A stretch of DNA of 64,000 nucleotides. It comes from Strobilurus pachycystidiatus. Its lineage: Eukaryota; Basidiomycota; Agaricomycetes; Agaricales; Physalacriaceae. The DNA lies in assembly GCA_019915135.1 (NCBI GenBank), contig JAHLMK010000006.1, forward strand, positions 930,001-994,000, written 5' to 3'. Under the pieces are notes generated by a model. That model was not told the origin of the DNA. It saw nothing but the letters and a program-made list of their open reading frames with translations, and ran no database searches. Below are positions 1-11,618 of this stretch, piece by piece. Position 1 is the stretch's first letter, and each line of letters opens with the position of its first letter. The position numbers and the translations under genes are program-made.

Positions 1-361
1 ACGTTGACTAAGGAAAGACGGTGTTTGTCAGACAGTAGAGCTCCAACACTGTGAAAGGGCGGCAAAGGCGGTATGTAAATGACAAATTTAAAGCCAAATG
101 CACAGCTCCTGAACCGTGCACAAGATGCAGTACATTGGTTGGTTACATATAGCGCGAAAAGAAGCCTCACTTGCGTCCAAACCAAGACTAGTCTGAAGCT
201 ACCTGACTTATAGGGGAGCATGCTAACGTTGCAGATCATGCATTTGTTTGAAATATTAGCACTAATGTCATGAGCTGGGCCAACTAGACAATGAATATGC
301 TACAGTAGTACAAGTCGAGTTTGATAGATGAAGATGTCTCGGAACTCAAGCTGACGAGGAA
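1..361. other. Intergenic, no gene seen
   Basis: The sequence downstream of the first gene is AT-rich, and I find no ORF with coding character and no RNA gene in it. Confidence 0.5.
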
Positions 362-1385
362 TTATACCCCACGCCTTTCTTCATGGCACGCTGCCCCAGC
401 ATCGCCTGGTTGCTTCGGAGAGCCAAACACGTTACCAAAACTCGCTCTGAGCCCATCGTAAACCGCTTGATGCGGCGCCGGAAGTATCGAGTTTATAGTG
501 TGTACATGTATCAGCCCCGACAACGGGGAGAACGTATACGTGGAATGCCTACCAAGACGTTAGACTCGGATACAGACTACCTCATGGAAGAAACAGACGT
601 ACACATTCCACTGGCCTTCCGCACCACTCACACGTGCGTTTCCATGGACGCTAAACACCACAGTCAAGCTCTTCTCGCGGCGGCGATTGGGTTTCCGTGG
701 ACTGTCACCAGTGAGCGTCGTCCGTGGATCTTCGACGGCAACCTTCTGGAGCACGAGTTCAAGATCAGAATACAGAGCACTGAGCGTGTGGCGAGCAAAA
801 GCTGAGGAGGCAATGTACATGGGGAATCCTGCATGAGAACGCAAGTCAGCATGAGCATTTAAACTGCAGGGCAATGAATGCAATAATTGTTTGGGACCTG
901 ATATAGTTCACATGCGTCGGGATACGGGATGCCAGATATGGGTATCCCGCCCAGAGGCGTGAGCATAGATAACGACGAGGCTCAAGACAACAAGCACATG
1001 GTACACCATTTCGTACAGAAGAGCGGCTTACCTTCAATTTGGAGAGTTTTCGGGAACGGAGCGGGGAGCGGAACAGGCGGTGTGTAGCTCAGTCGAACCT
1101 TGGGGCTGTAGATAGGTTCCAGCTCCGGATGACGACCCAGGGGGTTCGCGTTGACAACAGGTATCGGGATAGGCGAAGAAGTACACGGGTCCCCCGTCGC
1201 CTTCTCGATGGAAGTCACCAATCCTGTGTGGAAGAACTCTGGCAGTGTCTTGGAAATGATGTCCACGGCACGGCCTGTCCTAAGAATATGGAGTTACGAT
1301 TGATTGAACGTACGCGGCGGCGTTGCGCACCAGTTCGTAAGTTCCACTCATTGTCGGAGATTTCTTCGGGCGGCGGCTTGTTCAT
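362..1385 (-). CDS. Conserved fungal protein with DUF2358/C6orf136-like C-terminus
   Basis: Four exons (1385-1331, 1274-1032, 828-603, 548-362) join in frame to 236 residues. The C-terminal quarter has the pattern Tyr-x-Phe-Ser-Pro-x-Ser-Gly-Leu-Ile-His-x-His followed by Pro-Ala-Pro-His-Gln, like the DUF2358 family (human C6orf136). The middle contains Pro-rich segments ending in FPKTLQIEG, then an amphipathic helix after the second intron. The start at MNKPPPEE was chosen because the conserved text begins there; the same frame stays open further upstream. The function of the family is not known to me. The donors of introns 2 and 3 are canonical (GTAAG, GTACGT) and that of intron 1 is GTGCGC. 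The family name is from recall of the motif; the gene structure itself is well supported by frame closure. Confidence 0.72.
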
Positions 1386-4300
1386 GTTGGGCGGGAGGTC
1401 GATGTTGTTGTTGATACCGAGGCTATTCGATGACTGGACGGAATGCAATGCTCTTTGCAGGCATATCCGTCGAGTACACCTGACGGTGGACGCCGACTTG
1501 AGCATTGGGAAGGTGGTCGCGCGTTCCGCTTGTTGACGTAGGTGGGCAAGCCGAGAACGCGACACTATTGAATCAGATTGATGCCGGTGATGGGTCGGCA
1601 AACTCCGGTCAAATGAACCAATCGATAAATCAAACGTCAACAATACAGTCATCGGTCCTTCGACTCCTTCCTACTGTAGAAAAGGTCTCTTGCTATTGTC
1701 CTTCTCTTCAGCGGCTTGGAATTTTTGTACGGCGATCTGTGCTAACTTCTGACTCTCCTCAAGGCCCAAGGGCAACCATCGTTCATCTTCCGAGTCTAGA
1801 ACACACCGCAGCGGCGTCCTAGGGTTCTGAAGCTCTTTGCTTCCCCGCTGCATTTGTTCTCCTAGTCGCCGTATTGCATGATCATCATAGAACGATCTAT
1901 TGTAATTCTATCTAGGCTGTGACTTCCCTGGCGGAGTCCGTCAGCTACCAATACCGTGGCGAGATTTCGAACTTCCTTGTCCAGGGACGTATGCGACGAC
2001 ATTCAACTGGGATGTGTACTGCTATTACTATGCCTGGCGCGTTTCTGTTTACTCCTAGTAACGGCGAACTATCGGATGCTTCTTCAACAAAGTAATTCAA
2101 GAGAGGTCATCAAATTGTGGCGCCCCACTCAGGCGCCGTTGTCCGTGGGTGTAATCCAGCACATAATTGTAACAATAAAGGATTAAAAAATGCGAATAGC
2201 TGTATTGTCGAGATGATCGATCACAGATATCCAGTGGCCGAGGATGACCGGCCTTCCCTATCCCTGTCCATGTGAGGTAGTATCCCTGCCCGTGTGGGGT
2301 ACTGTTCGTCTGTTTGGACCAATTTCAATCAATGCCAACTTGCGGTGTCTCGTCCGCTAAGTCGTTTTTCTCTCATCGGAAGGTTCCTACCACCGAAATA
2401 TAACTGCGATGTCAAGAAGAACGTCAATCGCTGCGACTTCCTAGCGGCTTCCGGAAACTTGACAACCCGGATTTAGTGACGCGACAAGGAACATACAGTC
2501 GAGATGAGTTCTAGTGAGTAAGTTCTTGTCAGAACAAGATGTGAGAGCAACAATGAGGCTGTCGGTCGAATTATACTGTCTCCCCTACCTTATTCCTAAG
2601 CATAGAAAGTAAAACACAGACCCATGGGAGCTGGCACCATCTGCTTCTGTCATTATTCTTCACAGGCACTGGGGAACCACACATGTACATCACTTCGACT
2701 ACCCAGGTTTCTGCGACAATCGTATGGTATTAGATAGATCGTGTATGATACTATAGCTGCTCAAAATGAAATGTCAATCAATGGTGAACACGATGAGAGA
2801 ATACAATCGGAGAATGGCGTGAAGATAGGAAGAGTGAGAGAGAGAAAAATCCAAGCGCGCTACGACGCCGAAACCGCCTCCAACGCATATCCAGACCAGC
2901 CCTCACTACCGACATGCGACTTGACGATGAAGAGTCCGCATCGATAATCAACAGATCAAGGACACGGTGGAATCTCTCGTAGAAGACGCAGTCGTGAGCA
3001 AGGGGCCGCCAGCTCTGCGAACGAAGGTGAACGACGCGTGAAAAAGGTGGAGGAAGGTGGAAACTGACATGTCTGTCCAAAGCTGCTTCCTTTTATGCAC
3101 AGAAAGTACATATGCCGAACGGATAGGGCATTGGCAGGGGCAAGCACCCCGACGACGACGGACGTTAGCACACCTGAGGGTGTGTGTCGTGCAGGGATCG
3201 TGCGACTCGGAAAAACAGGCAAGATCATGCTGAAAACCACAGATTCTGTCAAACGAGCGGCCAAAGTTGGGCTGGGATCTTGTTGGCGAGCTGTTCGCGG
3301 AGGGTTAGGTAAGCTTTGGGTTTTCGCCTTAGAAAGGCCCCTGCTGATATCTTGTTGCGCTTGGCGAGGCAGTGGGGACGGTACATATACGAATCCACGC
3401 TAGCCGTCGATAGATCTGCTCAACCCGCTTGAGCGCTCAAAGCCTCAGAGTATCACTTGCGAACTCGTGACACAGGGAACGCCACGCGTAGTGAACGTCA
3501 GTACGGTAATTGCGATTGAAGTCAATCGACCATTTCCAAGCTTCTATGTCAGCGACAATGCGCTATCACTGACACACGTACGTTTCCAGTATCGCAATCA
3601 AGAATTGAGACGACGCCCATGGGGAGAGTTTGGGATCGTGACCACGTAATTGTCCATAGGCGGAAGGAATACAAGAAGGTCCTCACTAATCAAGGAGTTC
3701 AGTATAGATCTGCGAGACTGAAGACGATAAGAAACTCCATGTAGCTCTCATTGACCTGAGCAAGCCAGTGAAGCCATATTTATCGACTAAGTCCCAGTGG
3801 TACGGGTTTGGTGCCGCGCATCAGATCAAGGACGCAAGTCACAAGTCGTAGGTGTGTTGATAGCAACGTTATGACTGAGATCTCAGGATAGCCTCAGCTT
3901 GAATCGTACTCGAACTGAGCCTGGAAATAGCAAACGCACTTGGTTTGGAAAAGAAAATAGCAGAATAGCAGAAGTAGAACCATAGTAGGATGGCTAGTTA
4001 TCAGAGCTGGTGGTGAGACGGGATGTCCATTCAGATCCCATCTCACCCAGCTCGTCACTTGGAGAAACGGAATCGACTCAAACTGTCATTTCCGTTTTCC
4101 CCAGTGGTGGATGCGCCTGCAAGCGCGTTAGAGGCGTCTCGCGCCTGGAACCTTCGCGTAAGATTCGAGTCAGCAAAAACCCTTCATTGCGTCAGCAATA
4201 TCGTTGCAATTCTCGATGACAATACCGCATAACCTAATGTATGGGATTGAGCTCACTCTGTTGTTTAACCGAAGGGCCGTTACGGAGAAGGACCGATGTG

Positions 4301-4986
4301 ATTCTCATGGACCATCTAGGCAGGAATTCGGAATATGGGCGAGTTGTATTCAGTAGAAGCGCCGATGTGAGCGGGTGTGGTGTTAATATTCAGCTGCCAG
4401 TCAGCCACTGCATCTGTGGCGCATTCGACTGAACAACGTCATCTCTATTGGCCAGATCCTGTAAAACCAGTAGGAGGCATATCGGTCGCCCATGTTTGAT
4501 ACCCTTGGGAGCTCGTTAAGTCGCTCCGAAGGTTTTCGTAGATGAGATTGACGTCCGACCATGAATCGAAGCCCGGTACAAAAGAAGAAGTCTGTCAGTG
4601 GAAGGAACTCCCTCTGATGAGGAGAGATAATCAATAAAGCACCCGAGTCGGACGATGCAAGAAAGTTCGCAGAACGTTCGCTGTCTAGAAATTGGAGGGA
4701 CCTCCGGTGGCGGTCGAGGCGTCAACACGATGTGGCGTTAGGATTATGTTGGAGGAGTGATGGTGAACTTGTGAGAGCAATGCTGAGGGAGAGGAGTAAG
4801 ACCCTGGAAGCCACAAATACCAATCTATCTTGAGAGTGGACATTGCAAGAGCAAGTACTCAGTACTCGATGGTGGCTGAGAACTAAGTGATTTGGGGTCA
4901 TTTTCGAGATTGTGTAATAATTTGGCCTTGCACGTGATGCCTTCGCGCTCGCGTTTTGGCCATCACGATCAGTCTTTCCTTCGCCA
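1386..4986. other. Gene-poor 3.6 kb
   Basis: Apart from the weak minus-strand exon at 1671-1907 I see no gene here. Several ORFs of 60-100 codons occur on both strands, but they overlap one another, have low-complexity or basic composition, and match no family I recognise. Confidence 0.4.
1671..1907 (-). other. Possible terminal exon of an unrecognised gene
   Basis: From an AG acceptor at 1908-1909 the minus strand reads about 78 codons to a stop. The text is protein-like (Asp-Asp-His, a Glu/Lys/Gln-rich helix near the end) and not low complexity. A candidate upstream exon around 1960-2050 ends in a GT donor whose phase does not fit this exon, so I could not assemble a complete gene. It may be a relic. 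Confidence 0.28.
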
Positions 4987-5816
4987 ATGGCAGAACCTCG
5001 CGCGACGACGACAAGAACGACAGTTCCGTCCATTTATCTAAGCGAGCTCTCCTTCATTTGGCGGCACGACAAACGAATTCCGACTGTAGAATCCCGACAC
5101 GCGTGGTGCGCTGCTCGTCGCCTCGACTATGATCTTGTCAATCGGGTGTTCTGGTGGAAAAAGCGAACAAAGTTGAAGAAAGAAAAGGGAGAATCAGGCT
5201 TGCCAACCGGAAATTACACGCTGCCCGTCGGCTACCCGCCGCCAAATCCCGACTCCGACGACGAAGATTCTGACGCTGCTCCGCCCGACCTTTCCCTGCT
5301 ATCGTATCCGCCAACCCCAGCACCTTCTTCGCCAATTCTAGCACCTTCTTCGCCAGCTCTAGCACCTTCTTCGCCCTGCCCAAACTGCCCTCCATCCTCC
5401 GACTCGGATGCCTCTCATTCTGACTATTCCAGCGACTCTGAAGACTACCCGCCAGATCCGCCTCTGTATCCTCCAGACGTCCATTTCCCTCCAGAGTCCT
5501 TTGAGCCTTGCTGCTCCCAAGGCAGAGACGACGACGACGACTTTACCTGCGATCTATGTGCTGCTTCATGCTTCCAATCTGGTCCGACGCTACCAAAACC
5601 TCTCTTGCACCCTGGTCCTGACGCATATATCTAGGCGCAGCTTATGACCTCGCCTCCAGCTTCGATGCCCGCAAAATAGAAGAGCTCTACCCTTCTTACT
5701 TCCAATCTTCGCCTACACAGGATCCCTTGGCACGACAGTACACGATTCCATCGGAACTTCCAATCCTTTGGCAGCTCTCCGCAATACCGTTCGAAAAACA
5801 CCGCCGTTCAACCTAA
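4987..5816 (+). CDS. Homeodomain-like protein, probable transcription factor
   Basis: Exon 1 (4987-5581) and exon 2 (5635-5816) give 258 residues. Residues 17-60 resemble a divergent homeodomain: a short helix, then SRHAWCAARRL, then a recognition-helix-like block VNRVFWWKKRTKLKKEK with the Val-Asn-x-x-Phe-Trp core and a basic tail. The middle (residues 75-175) is Pro/Ser/Asp-rich with three copies of a Leu-Ala-Pro-Ser-Ser-Pro unit, as in activation domains. The intron 5582-5634 has a CTGAC branch site 15 nt before its AG; a second donor at 5558 is in the same phase, so the exact junction is uncertain. The C-terminus after the intron ends in a PILWQLSAIPFEKHRR block. DNA binding is inferred from the motif only. 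Confidence 0.55.
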
Positions 5817-6349
5817 CTGACGCCAACCACAGGCTATGCTACGCTGCTCAAATAATGCTTAATGAAATATGCTATTTGGTACGCATATATGCGTCCCTTT
5901 ACCCGAAATCAACTCATTAACATTTATGTAGGAGGATGTTATCGTCTTTGCTCTGGAAAATGCTTTCTTGTAGGGAATTATGACCTTGTGCTGAATGTGT
6001 CAATTGCTCTATCGATCTATCGGACTGGACACTGAGCGATGACTTCTGGTAAGGCGTGGTTGATGGCTTGCATACACAGCATCGAAGTTCAATCAAGTCT
6101 TGCAGTTGGAAGCAACGAAAGGAGGGTTGGCCTGGTGAGCATGGACATGGACGGAGGCCGTTAGCACTGCACTGCACTCCCCTTCGTCCACGGTCGCCCT
6201 AGAAACAGGATGAGCGTAATTGTATATAACCTGACCCACTGTCTCCTGGACTCGTCAATAGCTGGTCTATTCCTCTAACGACCCTTTTAACGAACACCCA
6301 ACGACCACCCCTGCCAGCACTCACCGGCACCAGTCACCGAACCTTCATC
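5817..6349 (+). promoter_or_regulatory. Promoter region with TATA box for the Tyr/His-rich gene
   Basis: A TATATAA box lies at 6223-6229, about 120 bp before the ATG at 6350, and the leader between them is C-rich, like many strongly transcribed fungal genes. Nothing coding is apparent in the rest of the interval. Confidence 0.45.
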
Positions 6350-6628
6350 ATGATGCCTTCCTACATCAGCTCAGTCGGATCCAGCTACATGTATCCCAGC
6401 TATAGCAGCAGGAGCTACTCCAGTTACGGCGCACCGTCATACTACCCACCTCCAGCCCCAATCTACCCGAGCTCGTACGGGTACGGCTCGTCGTCCTACT
6501 ACCCCTCGAGTTCATCGTACTATGGCGGGTCTGCGCCGGTCGTTGTCATTCCTTCATCACGACGACACCGCCATCATCATCATCGCCACCACAGGCATCA
6601 CCGCTCCAGGGGGCTGTTCGGATGGTGA
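6350..6628 (+). CDS. Small Tyr/Ser/Pro-rich protein with a His/Arg tail
   Basis: This is an uninterrupted ORF of 92 codons. Residues 1-65 are almost entirely Ser, Tyr, Pro and Gly in short SYxSS/YPS units; a hydrophobic PVVVIPSS patch follows, then a tail of alternating Arg and His runs, ending in GLFGW. There is no signal peptide or membrane segment. A TATA box (6223-6229) and an AATAAA signal (6705-6710) bracket it, which supports a real transcript. Composition suggests an intrinsically disordered, possibly metal- or nucleic-acid-binding or condensate-forming protein, but no family is recognised and the function is unknown. Confidence 0.58.
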   Translation: MMPSYISSVGSSYMYPSYSSRSYSSYGAPSYYPPPAPIYPSSYGYGSSSYYPSSSSYYGGSAPVVVIPSSRRHRHHHHRHHRHHRSRGLFGW

Positions 6629-6704
6629 AGGGGATCAAGTCTTGACTGTATACTGTATTGCCACGGAGACTGTACGATCCATGATTCAAACTCTACATTT
6701 CTAC

Positions 6705-6710
6705 AATAAA
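6705..6710 (+). terminator. AATAAA polyadenylation signal
   Basis: A perfect AATAAA lies 77 bp after the stop of the small Tyr/His-rich gene. It also lies just 3' of the convergent MDP1 gene, whose stop is at 6742. Confidence 0.45.
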
Positions 6711-6741
6711 TGGGTCAACGTGTGGCTCTATATGTAGTTCT

Positions 6742-7628
6742 TCATGAGTCAACATCATCGTCTTCGTTGACGGCCTTCTTCGGGTTCCGCTTGCGCCACA
6801 AAGCAAGTCCGTTCTCGAAAACGTTATGATTCACGCCGTTTGGTACTAAGCAAAACGTCACGCCTATGGGGGTTGAGTATCTATCAGTCATGAATGAGGG
6901 CGGGGCTGTCACCTAGTGCCTGCACCTCTTTGTTGCGATGTTCATCGTCGAAAAACAACTGTACAAATCACGTTCGGGCTAAAGGAATTTATATAAGAAG
7001 AAGACACGTACCATTTCAGAGTACGGTATCCCTGTGCTCTCGTGCAATCGCTTGAAATGTGTTAACTTGGATCCTAATTACAACCAGTCAGAGTCTGCTC
7101 AGCAACATGGCAATTGAATACGCACCAGGATATATCTCTGTCTGATCAAAGAACTCTTCCGCTCTCATTACCTTCTCTTCCGTGTCTCCCACCTTTGGAG
7201 GAACCAGTAGAAGAGAGAGAGCTTGACGCGCTCTGCACATGAATATACAGTCGAATGAGCGTACAACAAGCGACCATGGATGACGACTGACAGCTTCGGA
7301 GCAGATGTTCGCGAGGCAGCAGCGATAGTGACACCAGCAGTGCGAAGTCGATGTAAGATCTGTGGTACATCCTCATAGAACGAAATCGGAGAATCATGTC
7401 TAACGAAAAGCGTCAAGGAGAACAGGATGTACATGGGGAGAGACGTACTTGTCTAACACTTGATTCAGAGTCTTCTTGTGTCTATGCAGAGGCCCGGAGA
7501 CATGCGTATCGATCCAAAGATCCCAGAGCGTGTAACTGCGTGTTTGTCATGAGAGTTTCATCAAGACGAGGATAAACGAGGTCGAACTCGAGGTCAAAAG
7601 CGACCAGCTTCGGCATTCTAGTGGACAT
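6742..7628 (-). CDS. MDP1: Magnesium-dependent phosphatase 1 (HAD superfamily)
   Basis: Seven exons (7628-7588, 7535-7449, 7399-7292, 7232-7126, 7073-7012, 6958-6913, 6863-6742) close to 190 residues, the usual size of the family. HAD motif I is FDLDYTLW, with the nucleophile Asp split over intron 1; motif II is in AAASRTS, followed by the QTEIYPG block; the acidic motif is LFFDDEHRN. MDP1 is a cytosolic Mg2+-dependent acid phosphatase proposed to act on phosphotyrosine and on fructosamine-type protein damage. All intron phases agree. The first donor is the unusual GTTCGA. The start MSTRMPKLVAF has a second in-frame Met four codons on. The tail (KKAVNEDDDVDS) is charged and not conserved. It is convergent with the small Tyr/His-rich gene. 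Confidence 0.93.
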
Positions 7629-8835
7629 CTTGGTTGCACTTTCAAATGAGAGTCCAGCCAACGATGCAAGGTGGTGGTCGGAGATAGAGTTATAACACCA
7701 TGACTCCGGGTTCGCCCCACATCGTCGATCACATCAAAATACGAGGCGCGCCAAAGAGGTTCTATGGTACACGAAATATACAAGGCGTACTCAAGTAGTA
7801 GACATCTAGGCCTGCACAAAAATATATGAGTACAGTTACAACCAGGAGAGAGCCAAGAAACAAGACCATCTAAGAGACTATATACCGACAGATAGAAATA
7901 CAAAACGAAACAAGACGAACAACCCCATCCAGGACACTAGTCTCGATGCCAGACGTTCGCCAACAAGATACTCGATGACAGTCGATCGAGTACCTGGCGA
8001 AGCGTCTGGAACAACTCGGGGTCCCTTTGGCACAGTCGGATTTTTTCCCACGATTTAATTGAACTTAGCGAAATTCAGCACAAGTCCAAATTTCAACTAC
8101 TTCCCTCTCGTAATTTGTGCTCATACATTCATCTTAAATGCATATATCAGTCGATCCACATTCTTAGAATTTTCTAATACAGTGGCGGTCTCGAGAAGTA
8201 AGTCAATTATTCGGAATGTCATTACATCATTGCAAGCACGTGCACCAACCCGCCCTCCGCGCCGCAATCATTGCTGGTAGCGAAGTATGGCCTTCGGTGG
8301 ACGGCACAGCAATTCAAAATGGATGGTGATAATGTTCAATAGCACTTCATAGCTTCTGGCATATTTTGAACAGAAGATGGCCCACATATGCTTATAATTC
8401 TTCTCATCATTACTTGAGTTCACTTGAAAATCATGTCTGTGCAGCACCGTAGGTGTCCAAAAGCTCAGGTTGATTGCCCTTGTCTCTCCCTTACCAATAG
8501 TGGCGTGCTTGTATGCTATAACGCGGCTGACAGCAGATGCTCTATCTAGGTGATACTTCGGAAAGATTTATGAATTAAAAGGGAACCAGAGCAGTTCAGA
8601 GAAAAATAGAAACATGCCTCGCTTTCAAATGTGCATACCAAGTGATTAAAATGGTCAAATGAGTCGAAGCACAAGGTTGAGTTTTGTCGTTAGTGGTAAA
8701 AATGACGAAGTTCAATTAATTCGTGGGAAAAAATCCGACTGTGCCAAAAGGGGTCCGAAATGTTCCAGTCGCTTCGCCAGAGGGTCGATCGGACCGGACG
8801 GGCGAAGTGACTGGTGTCGAGTCTACCAGGACACT
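7629..8835. other. Upstream region of MDP1, no gene seen
   Basis: This 1.2-kb stretch is AT-rich, with only short ORFs lacking coding character. The right end meets the edge of the inverted duplication at about 8836. Confidence 0.45.
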
Positions 8836-11385
8836 GGCACGACGACCATCCATGACATTAATGACCCATCACCCAATAATATCCCACATAACACTCTATC
8901 ATCGTGCAACTGTTCAAAACGAGGTACACTTCCGGGTCTGCAGCCCCGTCGGCATATCACGTCGAACATTGTCGCAAGAGAGAAACGACAGCGCCTACAC
9001 TGGTGTCGTAAAAGACCGTGCTGTGTAGGCGCCAACAGAACTTGGCAGTTGATCGCTGTTTACATGGATGCGCTGCACCAGGAACGGGAGACTGCCGGCA
9101 TATAATGGTAGTGCGTAAAAGCCCCCATGCCGCGTCGTGCGTCCGTTCCTATTCCTGTCGTCTGGTCTCGTTGGTGAAGTGTCGGTGTCGATGGTGATAG
9201 AAAGAAGAAGGGGATGAGAGGTATGAGATGGTGGTCCATGGAGGTCGGGTGCCGGAAGAGGAAGCGGAGGACTGATGGGCTATAGAGTTCGACTAAACAC
9301 GTATTCCGGGATGTGCCCAGGACTTGGCCTGTGTGCGAAGGTTGAAATACCAGATGCAACCGAGTGCATCGCGTCGCTGCTCCCAACCGTCAGGCAAGGG
9401 TCCCCTAGACATGTATCGGAATGCCAGCGACCCGTAAGTCGCTATAGCCTCGCCGTCAAATAAGAAGTAGTCGTTCTCCTCTTCGTCATAGTATAAGCAA
9501 GCCTTATCCGCCTTTGAAAACCAGATCCAAGTCTTGAAGTCATTGTCCCACGTCACTACATCGTGTTCCCCAAATCCGTAGTCGAGATTGTCTGGGTGCT
9601 GAGGACTTTCTGGGTGGCAATGTAAATACAACGGCTCGGATGAAGAAGAGGCATCGGAGTTTGAGTTCTGCGACGCAGGAGCTTCGGAATGAGATTGCTC
9701 GGAGGAGAAAGAAGGGCCACTGGGAGGTTCGGAGGTGTTGTTCGGAACATGGGACTGTGATTGACCATACGATGAAGAGGTGGCGGTAGGAACTTCTGAT
9801 TGACGAGCAGCGTCGAAGACAGATGGCGCCTGAGCTTGGTCAGAACTATGCGACGCTGTAGCCTCAGTCTGAAGTTGACCGAACGATGACGAAGACGCGC
9901 TCGGATTTGAGTCCATTGCACCACATTGGGGTTGGGCGGAGGATGGAGAGTCGTCGGTAATCGAGCCGTACGACGCCGGAATCACGAAAGGAGATTGTTG
10001 TAAAGGTGGCGAAGAATATGACTCCTCCCATTGTACCCAAGGGTTAGTAGCATCGGCAGGTACCGAATGCACCTCTTGCAATGTGGAAAGATCCGGCAAT
10101 TGAGTGTCTACAAAAGACTGCTCATAGCCATTGTCGAAGTTCTTGGTGAATGGCACGATAAGAGCAGGCGCCAATTGCTCGATGGGAGGCGGCGTGGAGG
10201 GAGGCGTGGGGAGGAATACACCAGGAAGCACAGGGGGGTCATAGAGTATGCTATGAAGCTGTTTGACGTCGCCGTTGACCATGCAAAAGTGGTGCAGTAG
10301 GAAGTCGCCGTTTGGGAGGACGGGGGTGGCAAGTGGGCCAAGGCGGGTGGTGATCTCAGCTTCGGAAAAACCGAACGATAGGGCCTGAGCACGGCGAACA
10401 TAATTGTCTTGGGCCGCTTGTATGATCTCCTTGACGAGGGTGTAGAGCAGCTCCCGTTGCAACGCAAGGTCGCGAATTGTGTGCTTGAGAGAGTCGATGT
10501 CCACGGCAGAGCCAACATTGTCTGTGAAGTTGTGTGCCAATATAGGCAACAAATGCTACACAGACAAATGAGCTAATTGCGAAAGGGCAGGGTACGAAGA
10601 CATACACCGCCAATCCCGAATATAGCCTGGTAGGCATTTTGCATGTGGCCAACTTTCCGCTCGAGAGCTGAGATTTCGTCGGCAAGTTCGACAGTCTTAG
10701 CCTCGGAAGCGCAAAAGGCCTCCTCAGCTCGTTCTGCCCTGTGCTCGGCCTCGACGAATCGCTGGATTGAGTCTGCGATGGCCCGGCCAATGTGGTCCTC
10801 GCGCTCCTCCTCGACGGTTACGAGCGCGTCAATCAGCTCAGTCTGTGTCCTGGCAAGCTCGTCCTTGCTTTGCAGGTCGCGCTTCAGTGCCACAACGGTA
10901 GGGCTATCGTCGATGGATTTCTGTCGGTCCCACGGCTGCTGGCGGAGCTGGACAATTTGGCGTTCGATGACTTTTTGCTTCAGTCCAGCAAAATGTTCGG
11001 ATTGCGAGAGCTTGGCTTGGAGCTCCTCGATGAGTTTCTCGTACTTGACGATGGCTTCGTCGCGCTCATCGACCTTTGAGGTCTGTAGTGCATCAGTCAG
11101 AGACAATGACGACAACAGGAGGAGACTTACGTCTGATTTCACCATCATGAGAGTCAAGACGGCAGTGCAGAGGATGATGAAGATAGTTGTGAACATTTTC
11201 GAGAGCAAGGTGGATGGCAGGGTGTGTGGACCATCCTCCAGCGCCCACCCACGTCTTATATGGTCTGCGCATTATCCAACAAAGGCCCAGAAGAAGACAA
11301 GTCGGTCAATGCGTCGGACAAAGTGATAGCGGATTTTGAATGTGGTGGTCAATGCGCAAGGGTCGGTTTCGGACATAAGTATAAC
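8836..11385 (-). repeat. Inverted segmental duplication, copy 1
   Basis: This interval matches 27980-30570 in the opposite orientation. The match covers the promoter, all three exons and both introns of the WW-domain gene, and about 450 bp beyond its stop codon. In a stretch of about 95 residues of exon 2 the two copies differ at roughly six positions. Similarity fades at about 11385 upstream and at about 8836 downstream. The endpoints are read by eye and could be off by tens of bases. Confidence 0.85.
9293..11196 (-). CDS. Membrane-anchored coiled-coil protein with C-terminal WW domain, copy 1
   Basis: Exons 11196-11131, 11082-10606 and 10555-9293 give 601 residues. Residues 1-19 are a hydrophobic signal-anchor. 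Residues 23-180 are a Glu/Lys/Arg/Gln-rich coiled coil. The centre (about 300-510) is a Ser/Gln/Pro/Ala-rich disordered segment. Residues 567-598 form a WW domain with both signature tryptophans (DGW and SWAHP) and the aromatic WYF block. WW domains bind Pro-rich ligands; the specific role is unknown. Compared with copy 2 the WW turn reads ALGC instead of EAGR, so this copy may be diverging in binding. It is paralogous to the gene at 28171-30100, with identical intron positions. Confidence 0.8.
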
Positions 11386-11618
11386 ATCCACAAACCCTAA
11401 CCTTAACTCTTAGGCCGTCCTGGACCAGTCCAGGACGTTCCAAGAGTCGGGGAAGAGTGATCCACCTGGCGGAATTTGAGGTCACTCAAGATTATTACCG
11501 CGCCTTGTCCGCGAGCATAAGGTGTGCCACTGAGTCTCGAGATGGGAGTGGTAATACTAAGCCGAGGGTAAGAAGGGACACGATGGCATGTGATTCAGTG
11601 ATTTTGATTTTGCTTTAT
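11197..11618. promoter_or_regulatory. Upstream region of WW copy 1 with telomere-like motif
   Basis: The interval holds the duplicated promoter (to about 11385), then an AACCCTAACCTTAA motif at 11392-11406 resembling the fungal telomere repeat CCCTAA. Such motifs occur in fungal promoters as sites for telomere-repeat-binding regulators; that role here is an inference. No coding sequence is visible. Confidence 0.3.

Noticed and set aside
900..960. Inverted repeat CGGGATAC..GTATCCCG
   Set aside because: Only 8 bp arms, within an intron of the DUF2358-like gene; likely chance.
8659..9105. 148-codon plus-strand ORF
   Set aside because: Lies in the 3' flank of WW copy 1; a similar frame occurs at the duplicated site because the DNA is conserved, and it has no domain or splice support.
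10643..11326. 227-codon plus-strand ORF rich in Ser and Arg
   Set aside because: Antisense to the coiled-coil exon of WW copy 1; composition is that of a reverse complement of Glu/Lys/Ala codons.
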